Source: Roseiconus lacunae
GTDB taxonomy: Bacteria > Planctomycetota > Planctomycetia > Pirellulales > Pirellulaceae
NCBI RefSeq assembly: GCF_008312935.1
Contig: NZ_VSZO01000053.1
Coordinates: 372,001 to 436,000 of the forward strand
Length of the DNA stretch: 64,000 nt
Direction of reading: 5' to 3'
In this document: positions 10,363 through 20,184 of the stretch, piece by piece
Layout: the number at the start of each line of letters is the position of its first letter
How positions within the stretch are numbered: position 1 is the stretch's first letter
Position numbers and translations under genes: made by a program
Notes under the pieces: generated by a model
Told to the model about the DNA's origin: nothing
Databases searched by the model: none
What the model saw: only the letters and a program-made list of their open reading frames with translations

Positions 10363-11235
10363 ATGAGTCCTATTCCGATGCGCTCCCTTTCTCGATTGCT
10401 TCCGCTACTGGTGATGTTGGCTTTTGCGGTGAACACGTTTGCCGCAGAAAAGAAACTGAAGGTTCTTTTGGTCGCTGGTGGTTGTTGCCATGACTATGAA
10501 GCCCAGACGAAGCTGCTCAAAGACGGCATCGAGAAAAGGATTTCTGCGGACGTCACCGTGGTATTTAATCCCTCCAAAGGCACGAACACGCGTTTCGAAA
10601 TCTACGAATCCGATGATTGGGCGGAAGGATATGACGTGGTCATCCACGACGAATGCTCCGCGGCGGTGACCGAAAAGCCGTATGTCGAGCGAATCTTGGC
10701 GGCCCACCAGTCAGGCGTTCCCGCCGTGAATTTGCATTGCGCAATGCATAGCTATCGTTGGGGTGACTACCGCCAACCTGTTGCCCCGGGCGCCGACAAC
10801 GCGGGCTGGTATGAAATGATCGGAGTGCAATCAACCGCGCATGGACCAAAGACACCGATCGATCTCAGTTTCGAATCCGGCGATCATCCGATCGTCAAAG
10901 GCTTGCAGCCATGGAAGACCATTGACGAAGAACTTTACAATAACGTCCAGGTATTCTCGGGGACGTCGGTCCTTGTTCGTGGCGATCAGGAGCAACCGCC
11001 AAATCGCCGACAGCTAAAACAAAACCCCGATGCGAAGCCAACCAAGGCGACCGCGGTCGTGGGATGGACGAATCTTTACGGTCCCAAGGAAACGCGAATC
11101 TTCAGTACCTCGCTGGGCCATCAAAACGGAACCGTCAAAGATGATCGTTATTTGGACTTTGTCGTCCGCGGATTGCTTTGGGCAACCGATCATCTTCAAG
11201 ATGACGGATCGCCAAGCGACGCGGTTGCAAAGTAA
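10363..11235 (+). CDS. Exported ThuA-like domain protein
   Basis: 290 residues with a signal peptide (about 1-28, ending NTFAAE). The rest matches the ThuA-like fold, a class I glutamine-amidotransferase-like domain: KVLLVAGGCCHDYEAQT at about 33-49, VVIHDECSAAV, NLHCAMHSYRWG, and a late block TRIFSTSLGHQNGT followed by FVVRGLLWATDHL. Such proteins are very numerous in planctomycetes and are thought to act in sugar metabolism, but their reaction is not settled. The start could also be the ATG at 10378, which still leaves the signal peptide. The gene is monocistronic and followed by a good terminator at 11315. Confidence 0.88.
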   Translation: MSPIPMRSLSRLLPLLVMLAFAVNTFAAEKKLKVLLVAGGCCHDYEAQTKLLKDGIEKRISADVTVVFNPSKGTNTRFEIYESDDWAEGYDVVIHDECSAAVTEKPYVERILAAHQSGVPAVNLHCAMHSYRWGDYRQPVAPGADNAGWYEMIGVQSTAHGPKTPIDLSFESGDHPIVKGLQPWKTIDEELYNNVQVFSGTSVLVRGDQEQPPNRRQLKQNPDAKPTKATAVVGWTNLYGPKETRIFSTSLGHQNGTVKDDRYLDFVVRGLLWATDHLQDDGSPSDAVAK

Positions 11236-11314
11236 GCGAAGTCCGAAGCGGCGGTCAGGAATCATCAACGCTGGCATCGGCGAACCGTTCCACCGGAACT
11301 AGACAGCACTCAGA

Positions 11315-11335
11315 GGGGCCTTTTCATGAGGCCCC
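11315..11335 (+). terminator. Rho-independent-like terminator after ThuA-like gene
   Basis: GGGGCCT (11315-11321) pairs perfectly with AGGCCCC (11329-11335) across a 7-base loop and is followed by TTCTGTTCTT. It lies about 80 bases after the ThuA-like stop codon. Confidence 0.6.
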
Positions 11336-11510
11336 TTCTGTTCTTCACAGCCCGCTCTATTTCTGAAAACTAATCGCTTGGTCGAAGCGATTGTTGAATC
11401 GTCCGCGTCGCGGGATAATGCTGGATTGTTGATTGGACGGAGGATAAGATTCCGTCTCCGCCGTTGGCGTGCAGAATGCGTTAGCTCACTTTCTTTCAGG
11501 AGTTGCGTGT

Positions 11511-12224
11511 ATGTTCAAGCGTCTTCGTTCTTTCGCTGGATTTGCTGTCGTCTGGTGTTCATCGGCCTGCTGGGCAGATGTTGTTACCGAGTGGAACTTC
11601 GAGGACACACTTCTACCTGATGTCGGTGTCGGATCTGTTTCACTTGTCGGTGGGACAACCGCGATGTTCGACAACGGTCCGTTCGGCGGAAATAATCGGG
11701 CGTGGTACACCACCAATTACGCACCTCAAGAAACTGAATCGGGTCAACGAGGGGTGCAATTTCTCATCGATACCACCGGTTACGCAGAGATCCAAATCCA
11801 TTGGATATCGCGAGCCAGTGGCGATCAATCGAACTGGTATCAGATCGAAACCACAGTTGACGGAGGCGTGAATTGGCTCGCATTTGAAGAAAAGGAATAT
11901 GGATCATTCGATACCTTCGAGTTCATCGGAGCCGACCTCTCTCACGTGTCGGGATCAAGCGATAATCCCGGCTTCGGAGTCCGATTCACTGCGATTTTCT
12001 CACCATTGGAATTCGTCTCGAATGGGATTGCGTTTGGCCCGAATCAGGCCTACGAACCTGCCGACTCGGTATCCGAACTCTCAGCCTACAGCCCTTTGGG
12101 GCATTATGGTTTCGATCAGTTGGTCGTCTCCGGGACGGCAGTTCCAGAACCTGGTGCATGCGCAGCCCTTTGGTTGACCTCATCGGTGCTCGTTGCTCAG
12201 CGGCATCGTCGACGCGCCGTCTAG
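11511..12224 (+). CDS. Exported PEP-CTERM sorting-domain protein
   Basis: 237 residues from the ATG at 11511, chosen over an upstream in-frame start because AGGAG lies 8 bases before it and a signal peptide starts immediately (MFKRLRSFAGFAVVWCSSACWA). The mature part is a beta-rich, Trp- and Asp-rich region of about 190 residues that could be a jelly-roll or lectin-like domain; I cannot name the family. The carboxyl end VPEPGACAALWLTSSVLVAQRHRRR is a PEP-CTERM signal: the VPEP motif, a hydrophobic helix, then basic residues. In systems with an exosortase this tag directs processing and surface or matrix attachment. No exosortase gene is in the window. Confidence 0.75.
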   Translation: MFKRLRSFAGFAVVWCSSACWADVVTEWNFEDTLLPDVGVGSVSLVGGTTAMFDNGPFGGNNRAWYTTNYAPQETESGQRGVQFLIDTTGYAEIQIHWISRASGDQSNWYQIETTVDGGVNWLAFEEKEYGSFDTFEFIGADLSHVSGSSDNPGFGVRFTAIFSPLEFVSNGIAFGPNQAYEPADSVSELSAYSPLGHYGFDQLVVSGTAVPEPGACAALWLTSSVLVAQRHRRRAV

Positions 12225-12292
12225 GGATTATTCAGAGACGCTGATCTGACCGCGCTCGTGCTTCGTGCCATTTGAAAAGACGGATGTGAGTC

Positions 12293-12355
12293 ACCAACCG
12301 ACGGGCGTTGCCGCGGCTTTTGTTCGGAAACCGTGGCTAACGCCATGCGGCTAAT
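12293..12355. repeat. Dispersed palindromic (REP-like) element
   Basis: Forward arm about 12293-12319 (contains GGGCGTTGCCGCGGCTT), short loop, inverse arm 12329-12355 (AACCGTGGCTAACGCC then CGGCTAAT). It lies after the PEP-CTERM gene and before the unknown gene at 12452. Confidence 0.7.
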
Positions 12356-12451
12356 CCTGATTTCAAACGTTGACGAAACGATCGTGCTTCGTTCCATTTG
12401 AAAACATGGGTGGTCAGTGAACTCGATTATTCTGGAAGCAGCACAAGCACT

Positions 12452-13018
12452 ATGTTTGACATCGAAGGGTCAAGAGGCGAATTCCTTCGGCTTCTCGTCG
12501 AAATGGGGGAGGAACCGGCGTTTGTCGGACGCGTGCGGGCACCCGAGTTGGCACTGCGATCGCTGCTCATCCGATGCCAGACGTATCGCGATGAACTGCT
12601 CCTCTGGCCGCGCAGGCATTTTTATGTTTTACGGAAGCTGGTTGCTGGAAAATGGTGGCGTCTTGACTCCTTCGTTTCTGATTCGGATCCGCGAGAGCGG
12701 TTTGTGAAACTGTCGGAACAGTTGCCGCCTTTGGAGACCGATTTTTCACCTTCATTTTTTCTGACTCATCGTTCGGCCCTGAAGGCGTTTGTCGAATCCG
12801 CCAAACGCTTCAATTCCACGTGGACTGACTTTTTAGCGTCGGATGTTCTTGATGAAGTCAATGAACGAAGGACTGAGTTCAATCGGTACTACAAGATCGA
12901 AAGGGAATGCGCGATGGGAAACGCTGCCCTTGGATTGAAATTCGCACCGCTTCCCGTGCTCGACCCTCAATACCTGGAGACGCGATTCCCGCTGCTAGAT
13001 GTCCCAACAATCGGCTAA
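12452..13018 (+). CDS. Hypothetical protein, unknown family
   Basis: 188 residues from the ATG at 12452 (a TTG at 12398 would extend it in frame by 18). The sequence is mixed alpha-type with many Arg, Leu and aromatic residues, and no signal peptide or membrane segment, so it is probably cytoplasmic. Segments such as ELALRSLLIRCQTYRDELLLW and DEVNERRTEFNRYYKIEREC look like amphipathic helices. I recognise no family. Uninterrupted coding character over about 200 codons supports a real gene. The upstream REP-like element separates it from the PEP-CTERM gene, so it is probably transcribed alone. Confidence 0.55.
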   Translation: MFDIEGSRGEFLRLLVEMGEEPAFVGRVRAPELALRSLLIRCQTYRDELLLWPRRHFYVLRKLVAGKWWRLDSFVSDSDPRERFVKLSEQLPPLETDFSPSFFLTHRSALKAFVESAKRFNSTWTDFLASDVLDEVNERRTEFNRYYKIERECAMGNAALGLKFAPLPVLDPQYLETRFPLLDVPTIG

Positions 13019-13582
13019 ACGCCGGCTGCAACCAGCGGCTCCGCGTAGAGCTCAGTTCTCGTACTTGATCCCGGCAGACCACCGGCGTTGGTCCCGTGAA
13101 ATCCGTAATCTGCGGAAACGATCACCACCGACCTTGCTCGATGCACAGAACAATGGCAGTTGACCGGAAAGATGCTCATCACGTGAGCATTCGTGAGGGA
13201 TTCCAGCTTTTGGTTGCTGAACTTGTGATCATTTGTTGAAGAGTTTTTGAGGACTCAAGCGTCAATCATGCCACCGAATCCCTGCGCAGTGCCGTGATCT
13301 TGCACCGTTAAGCGGATCTCCCCTCTACTTCTTGAGATCCCGATCGTGGTTTGGCATCGAGTTTGCGAAGTAGGTACGGACAAGGGAGGAAAGTAAGGAG
13401 ACGCAATTACTTCACGGATGATCGCTCGAATTGTAACGGGGAATTGCGATTCGAGCCGCAGATAGTGTTGCTTGGACTTGTCCTTGCTCACTTGATGTAA
13501 TGGCTTTCGAGTCGGGTGATCTGGTTCCGGTGCCAGATCACTCGACTCTGCCATGCCTCTGCTCACCTGCTTGAGCAACCAT

Positions 13583-13646
13583 CGTGGTGAACCGGCTTTA
13601 GCTACTGTTTCAGTGCAGCAACCGGTGCCAACGATCGTCGGCTGAT
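13583..13646. repeat. Degenerate dispersed palindromic element
   Basis: Forward arm about 13583-13609 (ends CTTTAGCTACTGTT), 10-nt loop, inverse arm 13620-13646 (AACCGGTGCCAACG then CGGCTGAT). Spacing of arms and loop matches the complete copies, with more mismatches. Confidence 0.5.
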
Positions 13647-13709
13647 AAGTCGAACCAGAACCACTTATCCTATCGGCGCACGCGAGTTTTGGTCCCGTTC
13701 AATCTTAGG

Positions 13710-13736
13710 GTTGACCGTTTAGCGTTAGCCACGGTT
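13710..13736. repeat. Dispersed palindromic element, one good arm
   Basis: A forward arm with the core AGCGTTAGCCACGGTT. The partner arm downstream (from about 13747) is badly eroded. Confidence 0.55.
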
Positions 13737-13770
13737 GTTGAGAAGTAACCGGATTCAGCAATGCCGTAAC

Positions 13771-13798
13771 AAAAAAACGCCCGGCGGATACCGGGGCG
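13771..13798 (-). terminator. Rho-independent terminator of the TPR protein gene
   Basis: Read on the minus strand, CGCCCCGG pairs with CCGGGCG around a short loop (13778-13798) and is followed at once by seven T residues (13771-13777). It lies about 45 bases after the stop of the minus-strand TPR gene. Confidence 0.85.
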
Positions 13799-13841
13799 TC
13801 TGACGTGTCAGTGTACGGGAAGGCGCTCGGGTGCGGCTGTC

Positions 13842-14639
13842 CTAGAACGGGTCGCCAAACGGATCGTCGCCTCCGGCAGCTCCGCCACCGAACGGGTCGC
13901 CACCGGCGTCTGAACCTCCGCCTCCGAAGGGATCACCACCGGCAGGAGCTGAGCCTCCGAACGGATCGTCGCCAGCCGGGGCGGCACCGGCGGCTCCGGC
14001 AGCAGCAGCCGGACCGGGGGCGGGAGTTTCATCCTTGAAGGGGTTGCCGACAACATCCTTTAGTACGTCATCATTCTGGACTTCAGGATTACCAGTAGCG
14101 ACGTCATCGGCAAAGGGGTTGTCGACCTTTGGGTTAGCCGGCGCGGTAGGTGCAGGGGCTGCACGATTTGCAGCCGGTGCCCGACCGCCAGCGTTAAGTT
14201 CATTCATCCGAGCATTGGAGCGTTTGGCAGCCTTTGTCATTGCCTCCAAACGTGCTTGCTGGCGGATTTGCTCAAGCTTTAGACGAGCCGAGCCTTGAAA
14301 ACGAGACAGCGAACGCCCGACATAGTAACCGCCACCGTAGGCCGCTTCGAGTTCGGCGCCTTCTTTCCAGTCAGCCTCGGCTTGTTCGGGGCGGCCTTGG
14401 AGATGGGAGACGATGCCACGGAAATAATAAGCCCTGGGGTCTCGCGTGCCGCCGTCAATGGCCGAAGTCAGATTGTCGAAAGCATCGCTGTAGTTTCCGG
14501 CGTAATAAGCATGAACGCCACGCCCGTAGACTTCGGCGAGAACCGATTGGTTTTGGGCGAACACTTCTTGGTTCACCATGGCGGTTCCTGAACCGAGAAC
14601 CGCGGCAAGAGTTGCCAATGAGAGCAAACGTCGAGACAT
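13842..14639 (-). CDS. Exported TPR-repeat protein with DPFGG-repeat tail
   Basis: 265 residues from the ATG at 14639, preferred over the in-frame start at 14690 because it begins a standard signal peptide (MSRRLLSLATLAAVLGSGTA) and has AAGGA about 11 bases upstream. Residues 30-110 hold two TPR-like helical pairs (YGRGVHAYYAGNYSDAFDNL, PRAYYFRGIVSHLQGRPEQA). A coiled, Ala/Arg-rich stretch follows. The last third is low complexity: Ala/Pro-rich, with NPF and repeated DPFGG units ending in GDPF. Such tails are common in planctomycete exported proteins and are of unknown function. Its own terminator is at 13771. Confidence 0.75.
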   Translation of the reverse strand: MSRRLLSLATLAAVLGSGTAMVNQEVFAQNQSVLAEVYGRGVHAYYAGNYSDAFDNLTSAIDGGTRDPRAYYFRGIVSHLQGRPEQAEADWKEGAELEAAYGGGYYVGRSLSRFQGSARLKLEQIRQQARLEAMTKAAKRSNARMNELNAGGRAPAANRAAPAPTAPANPKVDNPFADDVATGNPEVQNDDVLKDVVGNPFKDETPAPGPAAAAGAAGAAPAGDDPFGGSAPAGGDPFGGGGSDAGGDPFGGGAAGGDDPFGDPF

Positions 14640-15169
14640 TGCTTGTGGATCCTTTTTCCCAGTGCGAACGGGCAAGAAGTTCAATTGCAAAAGATAAGCT
14701 TCGAAGCGGAGAGCTGTAGGATAATTGTCTCGCTACCGATGGGCAAACGGTTTCAGTCAGAGAAACACGCGTTCATAGAGCAAGTACCACCCGACTGGGA
14801 GTGCTAGTTCCGCCCTTGTGAGCCCCGCGATCGGGCGGATTGTATCGCTTGTCGCGATCACTCAAGGCGTCGTGCTATTCGTTTCAACTGCGACGTAGGT
14901 CAATTGCGACGCAGGAAACTTGGTGCCGTCATACTTTTTTGACGGAGTGCACCTCGAAATTCCAGTTGGCGGCTGTCACTGCCACCCGGTGGCGAATCAT
15001 CGCTGGTCAATTTGCCATCCTTCGAATAGCAATCTTGTTGGCCAGTGTTTCGTCACCCTTCGATTTTAGGATAGGCCATATGGCATGAGCCACGGTTTCG
15101 GTGCAATCGCCGGGGCTGACGGCCCGTCGGCTGATGAGCCGAACCCGAAGATTTAAGATGGTCGAAGCA
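14640..15169. other. Intergenic region with a REP-like element
   Basis: About 530 bases between the TPR gene promoter side and the 3' end of the S41 protease gene. Contains the hairpin element at 15071-15135. No gene is supported. Confidence 0.45.
15071..15135. repeat. Dispersed palindromic (REP-like) element
   Basis: Forward arm 15071-15097 (ends GCCACGGTT), 10-nt loop, inverse arm 15109-15135 (GCCGGGGCTGACGGCC then CGGCTGAT). It starts about 35 bases past the stop of the S41 protease gene. Confidence 0.65.
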
Positions 15170-16801
15170 TTAGGGTGTAGCACGATTTTCGTCGAGCGAC
15201 CGTAGAAGCGCCCCGACCGCGGCCCGCAGCGGTGGATCGTAGTCCAGATCGGTAGGGCCGAGTTCGACATTTTGTTTAGCTTGGCCGGAAATCGAGGTCG
15301 TCTGCGACGCGTCAGAGTCGACAGAGCGATCTTCGATTTGCCGATCGATGTGATTGGCATTTGGAACCGCAATCGTGCCGCTGTTTGGGGGCGTCTCGGA
15401 CGCCTCGGCATCCCCTGTGGCAGGATCTGGATCGAGTGCGTCGGGAATCTCCTCGCGTCGACCGTCGTTTTCCGGAGCGGGCGGGTCTGCTGTCTCAATC
15501 GCGGGCACCGGTTCAATCGCGGGAACAATTGCCTCGTTTAGCTCTGCATCGGTCGCCGGGGGGCTATTAATTTGCATCCACTGCCGATCATCGAGGTCGG
15601 TGAGCAGCGGGTACGACGCTTGATCCCATCGCACCGCCAGCGTGCGTAGCTGGGAAGGTGTCATCGGCACGTCAAAACCCTTTGTCGGGCGAACACCCCA
15701 ATCGTCGTCTTCACCGGCGTCAGCGTCGCGATGGATATTGCGATTATTGGGGCGGTAGTACTTGGCTACAGTCAGTCGCAAGGCACTACGGCCGTATTGC
15801 AGCGGCTTGATTTCCTGGACAGTACCTTTGCCATAGCTTCGAGTCCCCGCGATGATCGCGCGACCGTTGTCTTTAAGGCTCGCCGCAACAATTTCACTAG
15901 CACTGGCAGAATTTCCATTGATCAAAACGGCCACGGGACGATCAGGCGCGACAAGGACGTCAGGGTCGGCGTTGTAAGCCTTTTCGAGTTTGCCACCACG
16001 GGTCCGAGTCGAGACAATGGTGCCTTCGGTAAGAAACATGTTGGCGACATCGCGGGCGGCGTACAGTAAGCCGCCACCGTTGTCTCGCAAGTCGAGGACC
16101 AGTGCCTCAAAGTCATTGTCCAATTCGGCGAGGACGGCTTCGAGTTCACGAACCGTTTTTTCACCGAAGCTTTTGAGCCGAACGTAGGCGACCGCTGGAT
16201 TCGATTTCAGACGATAAACCCAACGATTGTCGGTGTCGCGGTGGTCCCCAACGACCGACTCCAATTCGATCGTCGCCCTCCGCACAGTCATCCGTTGTAC
16301 GCTCATCGTTTGCTGCCCATCTTCTCGGGCAACGACTAAGTCCACCGTTGTTCCTGGTGGGCCTTTTAAGCGATTGCTGACATCGGGAAGTTTCATTGCC
16401 GAAACGTCGACGCCGTTGACCCGAATGATTTTGTCACCGGGAAGCAAACCCGCACGCAGCGCCGGTGACCCGACCAAGGGAGTGATCACGCGGACCGGCT
16501 GGGTTTCATCTTGCTGGCTAACCAGGATACCGATGCCGGCAAACTCCTGATGCATGCTGTCCTGGAATGACTCATATGCATCGACAGCAAAGTAACTGCT
16601 GTGTTCGTCCAGGTCGCCGACGACTCCCAATATCGCCGACGTCAACAACTGTTCTCTGTCGATCGGGTCAACGTAGTGCCTCTCGATCAAATCAATCGCT
16701 TCGCCGACGATGCTGGCGGTCCGCATTTTTCGATACTGAACGTGGCACGCCCAGGAAATCACAAACGCGAACAGGATGATGTTGAAGTTGCGCGAGGGCA
16801 T
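15170..16801 (-). CDS. S41-family carboxyl-terminal processing protease (CtpA-like)
   Basis: 543 residues. A membrane anchor or signal segment (about 5-20) is followed by an S41 amino-terminal helical domain, a PDZ domain (about 85-165, with GSPALRAGLLPGDKIIRVNG) and the S41 catalytic domain. The Ser/Lys dyad is visible: S300 in GNSASASEIVAASL and K325 in RSYGKGTVQ, spaced 25 residues as in E. coli Prc. The last 140 residues are a Pro/Glu/Asp/Thr-rich extension of low complexity beyond the family's usual end. It is expected to act in the periplasm on protein carboxyl termini. The gene starts 36 bases after the DUF1080 gene on the same strand, so they may be co-transcribed. Confidence 0.9.
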   Translation of the reverse strand: MPSRNFNIILFAFVISWACHVQYRKMRTASIVGEAIDLIERHYVDPIDREQLLTSAILGVVGDLDEHSSYFAVDAYESFQDSMHQEFAGIGILVSQQDETQPVRVITPLVGSPALRAGLLPGDKIIRVNGVDVSAMKLPDVSNRLKGPPGTTVDLVVAREDGQQTMSVQRMTVRRATIELESVVGDHRDTDNRWVYRLKSNPAVAYVRLKSFGEKTVRELEAVLAELDNDFEALVLDLRDNGGGLLYAARDVANMFLTEGTIVSTRTRGGKLEKAYNADPDVLVAPDRPVAVLINGNSASASEIVAASLKDNGRAIIAGTRSYGKGTVQEIKPLQYGRSALRLTVAKYYRPNNRNIHRDADAGEDDDWGVRPTKGFDVPMTPSQLRTLAVRWDQASYPLLTDLDDRQWMQINSPPATDAELNEAIVPAIEPVPAIETADPPAPENDGRREEIPDALDPDPATGDAEASETPPNSGTIAVPNANHIDRQIEDRSVDSDASQTTSISGQAKQNVELGPTDLDYDPPLRAAVGALLRSLDENRATP

Positions 16802-16837
16802 ATCAGACCTAGGACGCAGCGAGCGAGAATGGTTGGA

Positions 16838-17644
16838 TCAATGATCGAGGACCATGATCTCGACCGATTTAAAATCGCAGGGATGACTTTCCGATTGGAG
16901 CGAGATCGTCCCGCCTTCGAGCAGTTTACCACCCTGCTTCTCGATGAGCATTTTTGAGTGTTCATCGGCATCGTCGAGCTGTGGTTCGGTGTATTCGAGC
17001 ACCGACTGATTGTCGATTAAGTGACGAACGAGCTTTGACCCACGAACTTCGATTTCGACCGTCACCCAGTCCTCACCGTGGAAGGTCTCCGAATTCGATT
17101 TGGTGCAGTGCGGTCGATGAAGTTTGCCTTGATAGACGACATTGGTGCCGGGGGTGCAAAGGTTCGCATTGGTGCGATCGTCTTTGCCGTTACCGCCAAG
17201 CAATTGGACTTCGATCGAAGCTGGAAAGTCTTGGTCGGTCGTCATCGTATCAGGCGACTCACCGTGTACCATGATGCCACTGTTACGGGTCGCCCATCCG
17301 GGCCCGCCGTTGGCTTGTTCGCCGACGAAGCGATACGTGACACGGAATCGGTAGTGTGAGAACGGTTGGTCATAAAACAAATGGCCGAACCGTTCGTCGA
17401 ATTTGGGATAGGCGTCGTCGTCGTAGCGGACTTTCAGCAAGCCATCTTCGACGCGGAACGTATTGCCGTAGTTCTCGCCCGCTTCGTGATAGCGAATCTT
17501 TGGCGTCCAGCCTTCGAGGTTTTTGCCGTTAAAGAGCGAGACCCATTTGCCGACCGGAAATTCGTCTCCGAACGTGACCGTGGTCGAGGTAGCGAGGGCG
17601 ACGGCTAGCAGCATCGCAAAGAGGCAGAGGGGGCGCGCTTTCAT
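16838..17644 (-). CDS. Exported DUF1080 (3-keto-disaccharide hydrolase-type) protein
   Basis: 268 residues from the ATG at 17644, which directly starts a signal peptide (MKARPLCLFAMLLAVALATS); the ORF also extends 8 codons upstream. The mature protein has the DUF1080 pattern: WVSLFNGKNLEGWTPK near the start, FRVEDGLLKVRYDD, YRFRVTYRF, NSGIMVHGE, PASIEVQLLGG, and GGTISLQSESHPCDFKSVEI at the end. The family has a concanavalin-like beta-sandwich; some members hydrolyse 3-keto-glycosides, and planctomycetes encode many copies. The substrate cannot be predicted. It lies upstream of the S41 protease gene in the same direction. Confidence 0.88.
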   Translation of the reverse strand: MKARPLCLFAMLLAVALATSTTVTFGDEFPVGKWVSLFNGKNLEGWTPKIRYHEAGENYGNTFRVEDGLLKVRYDDDAYPKFDERFGHLFYDQPFSHYRFRVTYRFVGEQANGGPGWATRNSGIMVHGESPDTMTTDQDFPASIEVQLLGGNGKDDRTNANLCTPGTNVVYQGKLHRPHCTKSNSETFHGEDWVTVEIEVRGSKLVRHLIDNQSVLEYTEPQLDDADEHSKMLIEKQGGKLLEGGTISLQSESHPCDFKSVEIMVLDH

Positions 17645-17813
17645 ATTCCAATTCGTTGTTAAAGTCAAAACAATTTGCCGCGGCGGGCAAACAGCCTCAA
17701 TGGCGTGTCGATTTGGCGATCGTTGCCTGTCACGGCGTGCACAGTGCGACCGCCGATCTTTGCTGTGGGCGAAGGGCGATAATTATTGACGCGCTTCTGA
17801 TCGAACAAATGCC

Positions 17814-18407
17814 TTACCAGGATCGGGCTGCTTCGTATGCAGAGATTTTATCCTCGATCTGCAGCGTCTGCCCGATATCATCGAGGCCTTGCAGCAGTTT
17901 TTCTCGGCGACTGGCATCGACCTCAAAGGGACGTGACCAACCCTCGCTATCGGAAACCTGTTGATTTTCCAAGTCGACGGTCAACTCGTAAGTGCCTTTG
18001 GCATCGGCTTTTGCGAATAGCTCGTCGATGTCCGATTCGGCGAGCACGATTGGCAGGACACCGTTCTTGAAGCAGTTGTTAAAGAAGATATCGGCAAACG
18101 ACGGCGCGATCACACTGCGAAAGCCGTAATCGTCGAGTGCCCAGACGGCGTGTTCGCGGCTCGATCCGCTTCCAAAATTGCGGCGTGCGATCAGGATCGA
18201 AGCATCTTTGACGGCGGGTTGATTGAGTTCAAACTCCGGGTTCGGGGTTTCACCGTCGTCTTGGAAACGCCAATCGTAAAAGAGGAACTGTCCGAAGCCA
18301 GTTCGTTCGATTCGTTTGAGGAATTGCTTTGGGATGATCTGGTCGGTGTCGACGTTAGCGCGGTTCATCGTCGCGACGACGCCGGTATGTTTTGTAAAAC
18401 TTTGCAT
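17814..18407 (-). CDS. leuD: 3-isopropylmalate dehydratase small subunit
   Basis: 197 residues, the normal LeuD length. With LeuC it isomerises 2-isopropylmalate to 3-isopropylmalate in leucine synthesis. Typical family blocks are present: [30 protein letters not shown] near the start, [15 protein letters not shown] in the middle and [17 protein letters not shown] after it. The gene starts 5 bases after the leuC stop, so the two subunits are co-transcribed. Confidence 0.96.
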   Translation of the reverse strand: MQSFTKHTGVVATMNRANVDTDQIIPKQFLKRIERTGFGQFLFYDWRFQDDGETPNPEFELNQPAVKDASILIARRNFGSGSSREHAVWALDDYGFRSVIAPSFADIFFNNCFKNGVLPIVLAESDIDELFAKADAKGTYELTVDLENQQVSDSEGWSRPFEVDASRREKLLQGLDDIGQTLQIEDKISAYEAARSW

Positions 18408-18412
18408 TGGAT

Positions 18413-19837
18413 TTAGCTCTTGTAGCTCCAGTCACGGATGTCGACGAAATGGCCTTCGATCGCGGCGGCCGCTGCCATCGCTGGGCTGACCAAGTGGGTC
18501 CGACCGCCTTTTCCTTGGCGGCCTTCAAAGTTCCGGTTACTGGTGCTAGCACATCGTTCACCGGGAGACAGTTTGTCGGGGTTCATCGCCAAACACATGC
18601 TGCAACCGGCTTCGCGCCAATCGAAGCCCGCCTCGCGAAAGACCTTGTCCAGTCCTTCACGTTCGGCATGTTCTTTTACCTTTCCGCTACCGGGGACCAC
18701 CATCGCGCTGACCTTGGAACTCACATGATGGCCTTTGACAACCGCCGCGGCCGCCCGCAAATCTTCGATCCGGGCATTCGTGCATGAACCGATGAAAACT
18801 CGGTCGATGTTGATGTCTTGGATCGCCTTTCCCGCTTCGAGTCCCATATAAGAGAGTGCGTCGCTGGTCGTTTTCTGATCCGTCGCGTCGTCAAAATCGG
18901 CCGGGTTGGGGGTCTTGGAGGTCACACTCAACACTTGACCGGGGTTGGTGCCCCAGGTGACTTGAGGCTGAATGTCCGACCCATTGAAGACCAGTGATTT
19001 GTCATACGTCGCACCCGGGTCGGTGCTTAACTCACTCCATCGTTCGACGGCGGCGTCAAAATCTTGGGGGGCTTCGGGAAGTCCGCGAAGGTAGTCAAAG
19101 GTAACTTGGTCGGGGGCGATCATGCCGGCACGCGCGCCCGCTTCGATCGACATGTTGCAAACCGTCATGCGTTCTTCCATGGTCAACGCGCGAACGGCAT
19201 CCCCGGTGTACTCGAGGACATATCCGGTTCCACCGGCGGTACCGATTTGACCGATCAAGTACAGGACCATGTCTTTCGCGGTGACACCTTTGGAAAGACC
19301 GCCGTCGACCCGCAATTCAAATGTTTTGGGTTTGAACTGAAGTAGCGTTTGAGTCGCCAACACGTGCTCGACTTCACTGGTGCCGATCCCAAACGCGAGT
19401 GCGCCGAAAGCTCCGTGAGTCGCGGTATGACTGTCGCCGCAGACGATCGTCATGCCGGGCTGGGTGTAGCCGTTTTCGGGGCCGATGACGTGCACAATGC
19501 CTTGGCGGACGTCACCGATATCAAACAGTTGGACACCAAATTCGGCGCAGTTGGCGCGGAGTGTTTCGATCTGTTTGCGGCTGATCGGATCGGCAATCGG
19601 CAGTGATCGATCGCTGGTCGGAACGTTGTGGTCGGGTGTCGCGAGCGTCCGCTCGGGGCGGCGAACGCGACGCTGGTTGATACGCAGCCCTTCGAAAGCT
19701 TGCGGGCTGGTGACCTCGTGGACCAGATGCAGGTCGATATATAGGACTGCGGGACCAGTTTTGTCCTGGTGAACGACATGCAGATCCCAGATTTTATCCA
19801 AGAGTGTCCGTGGGTCGGACGAAGATGCATCGGTCAT
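18413..19837 (-). CDS. leuC: 3-isopropylmalate dehydratase large subunit
   Basis: 474 residues from the ATG at 19837; the open frame extends 64 codons further upstream, but the conserved family start ([12 protein letters not shown]) is only a few residues after this ATG. The aconitase-fold iron-sulfur ligands are present as Cys of [13 protein letters not shown] and the CxxC of [11 protein letters not shown]. Other family blocks are [31 protein letters not shown] and [19 protein letters not shown]. It forms a heterodimer with LeuD, encoded immediately downstream. No leader peptide or T-box was found in the 347 bases upstream. Confidence 0.96.
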   Translation of the reverse strand: MTDASSSDPRTLLDKIWDLHVVHQDKTGPAVLYIDLHLVHEVTSPQAFEGLRINQRRVRRPERTLATPDHNVPTSDRSLPIADPISRKQIETLRANCAEFGVQLFDIGDVRQGIVHVIGPENGYTQPGMTIVCGDSHTATHGAFGALAFGIGTSEVEHVLATQTLLQFKPKTFELRVDGGLSKGVTAKDMVLYLIGQIGTAGGTGYVLEYTGDAVRALTMEERMTVCNMSIEAGARAGMIAPDQVTFDYLRGLPEAPQDFDAAVERWSELSTDPGATYDKSLVFNGSDIQPQVTWGTNPGQVLSVTSKTPNPADFDDATDQKTTSDALSYMGLEAGKAIQDINIDRVFIGSCTNARIEDLRAAAAVVKGHHVSSKVSAMVVPGSGKVKEHAEREGLDKVFREAGFDWREAGCSMCLAMNPDKLSPGERCASTSNRNFEGRQGKGGRTHLVSPAMAAAAAIEGHFVDIRDWSYKS

Positions 19838-20184
19838 CGAAGGGAATTGTAAACGGGGTTGGGGAATGCGGCTGAATGCCGCTCTACTTTCGACCGAAAC
19901 TGAAGTTTTGTCAATGAGCAGGTTGCCATTGGCAAGGTTGCCGAACGCGAGATCGTCAGCGATCGATCGTCTTAGACCGGTGACGTACCGCGGACTGAGA
20001 TGTACAGGACTGTCTAAAGATGCTCCCAAAGCCCGCAGGTTGTTCGGCAGTCGCCTTGGGGTACAATCCGGGCGAAGATACCGAACCCGACGTCACCTGA
20101 GTTTCTCGCCAGCCGGCTTTCTCGCCAATCGTGCTCTTCCGCCGCACCGGTAAATCTCGCGCAGTTGGCTTTTCCGATTTAACT
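19838..20184. other. Divergent intergenic region between leuC and a membrane protein gene
   Basis: About 350 bases holding the promoters of both genes. One sigma70-like pair is noted at 20041-20068. Nothing else was recognised. Confidence 0.4.
20041..20068 (+). promoter_or_regulatory. Possible sigma70-type promoter
   Basis: TTGTTC (20041-20046) and TACAAT (20063-20068) are separated by 16 bases and lie about 115 bases before the ATG at 20185. This rests on motif resemblance only. Confidence 0.3.

Larger units (their letters stand above)
13019..13841. other. Long convergent intergenic region with two REP-like elements
   Basis: About 820 bases between the 3' ends of two convergent genes. Holds degenerate hairpin elements at 13583-13646 and 13710-13736 and the terminator at 13771-13798. 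The minus-strand ORF 13255-13578 (107 codons) has no recognisable features and is not called. Confidence 0.45.

Noticed and set aside
13255..13578. 107-codon minus-strand ORF in the intergenic region
   Set aside because: No family resemblance, no ribosome binding site and no hydrophobic pattern; not distinguishable from chance.
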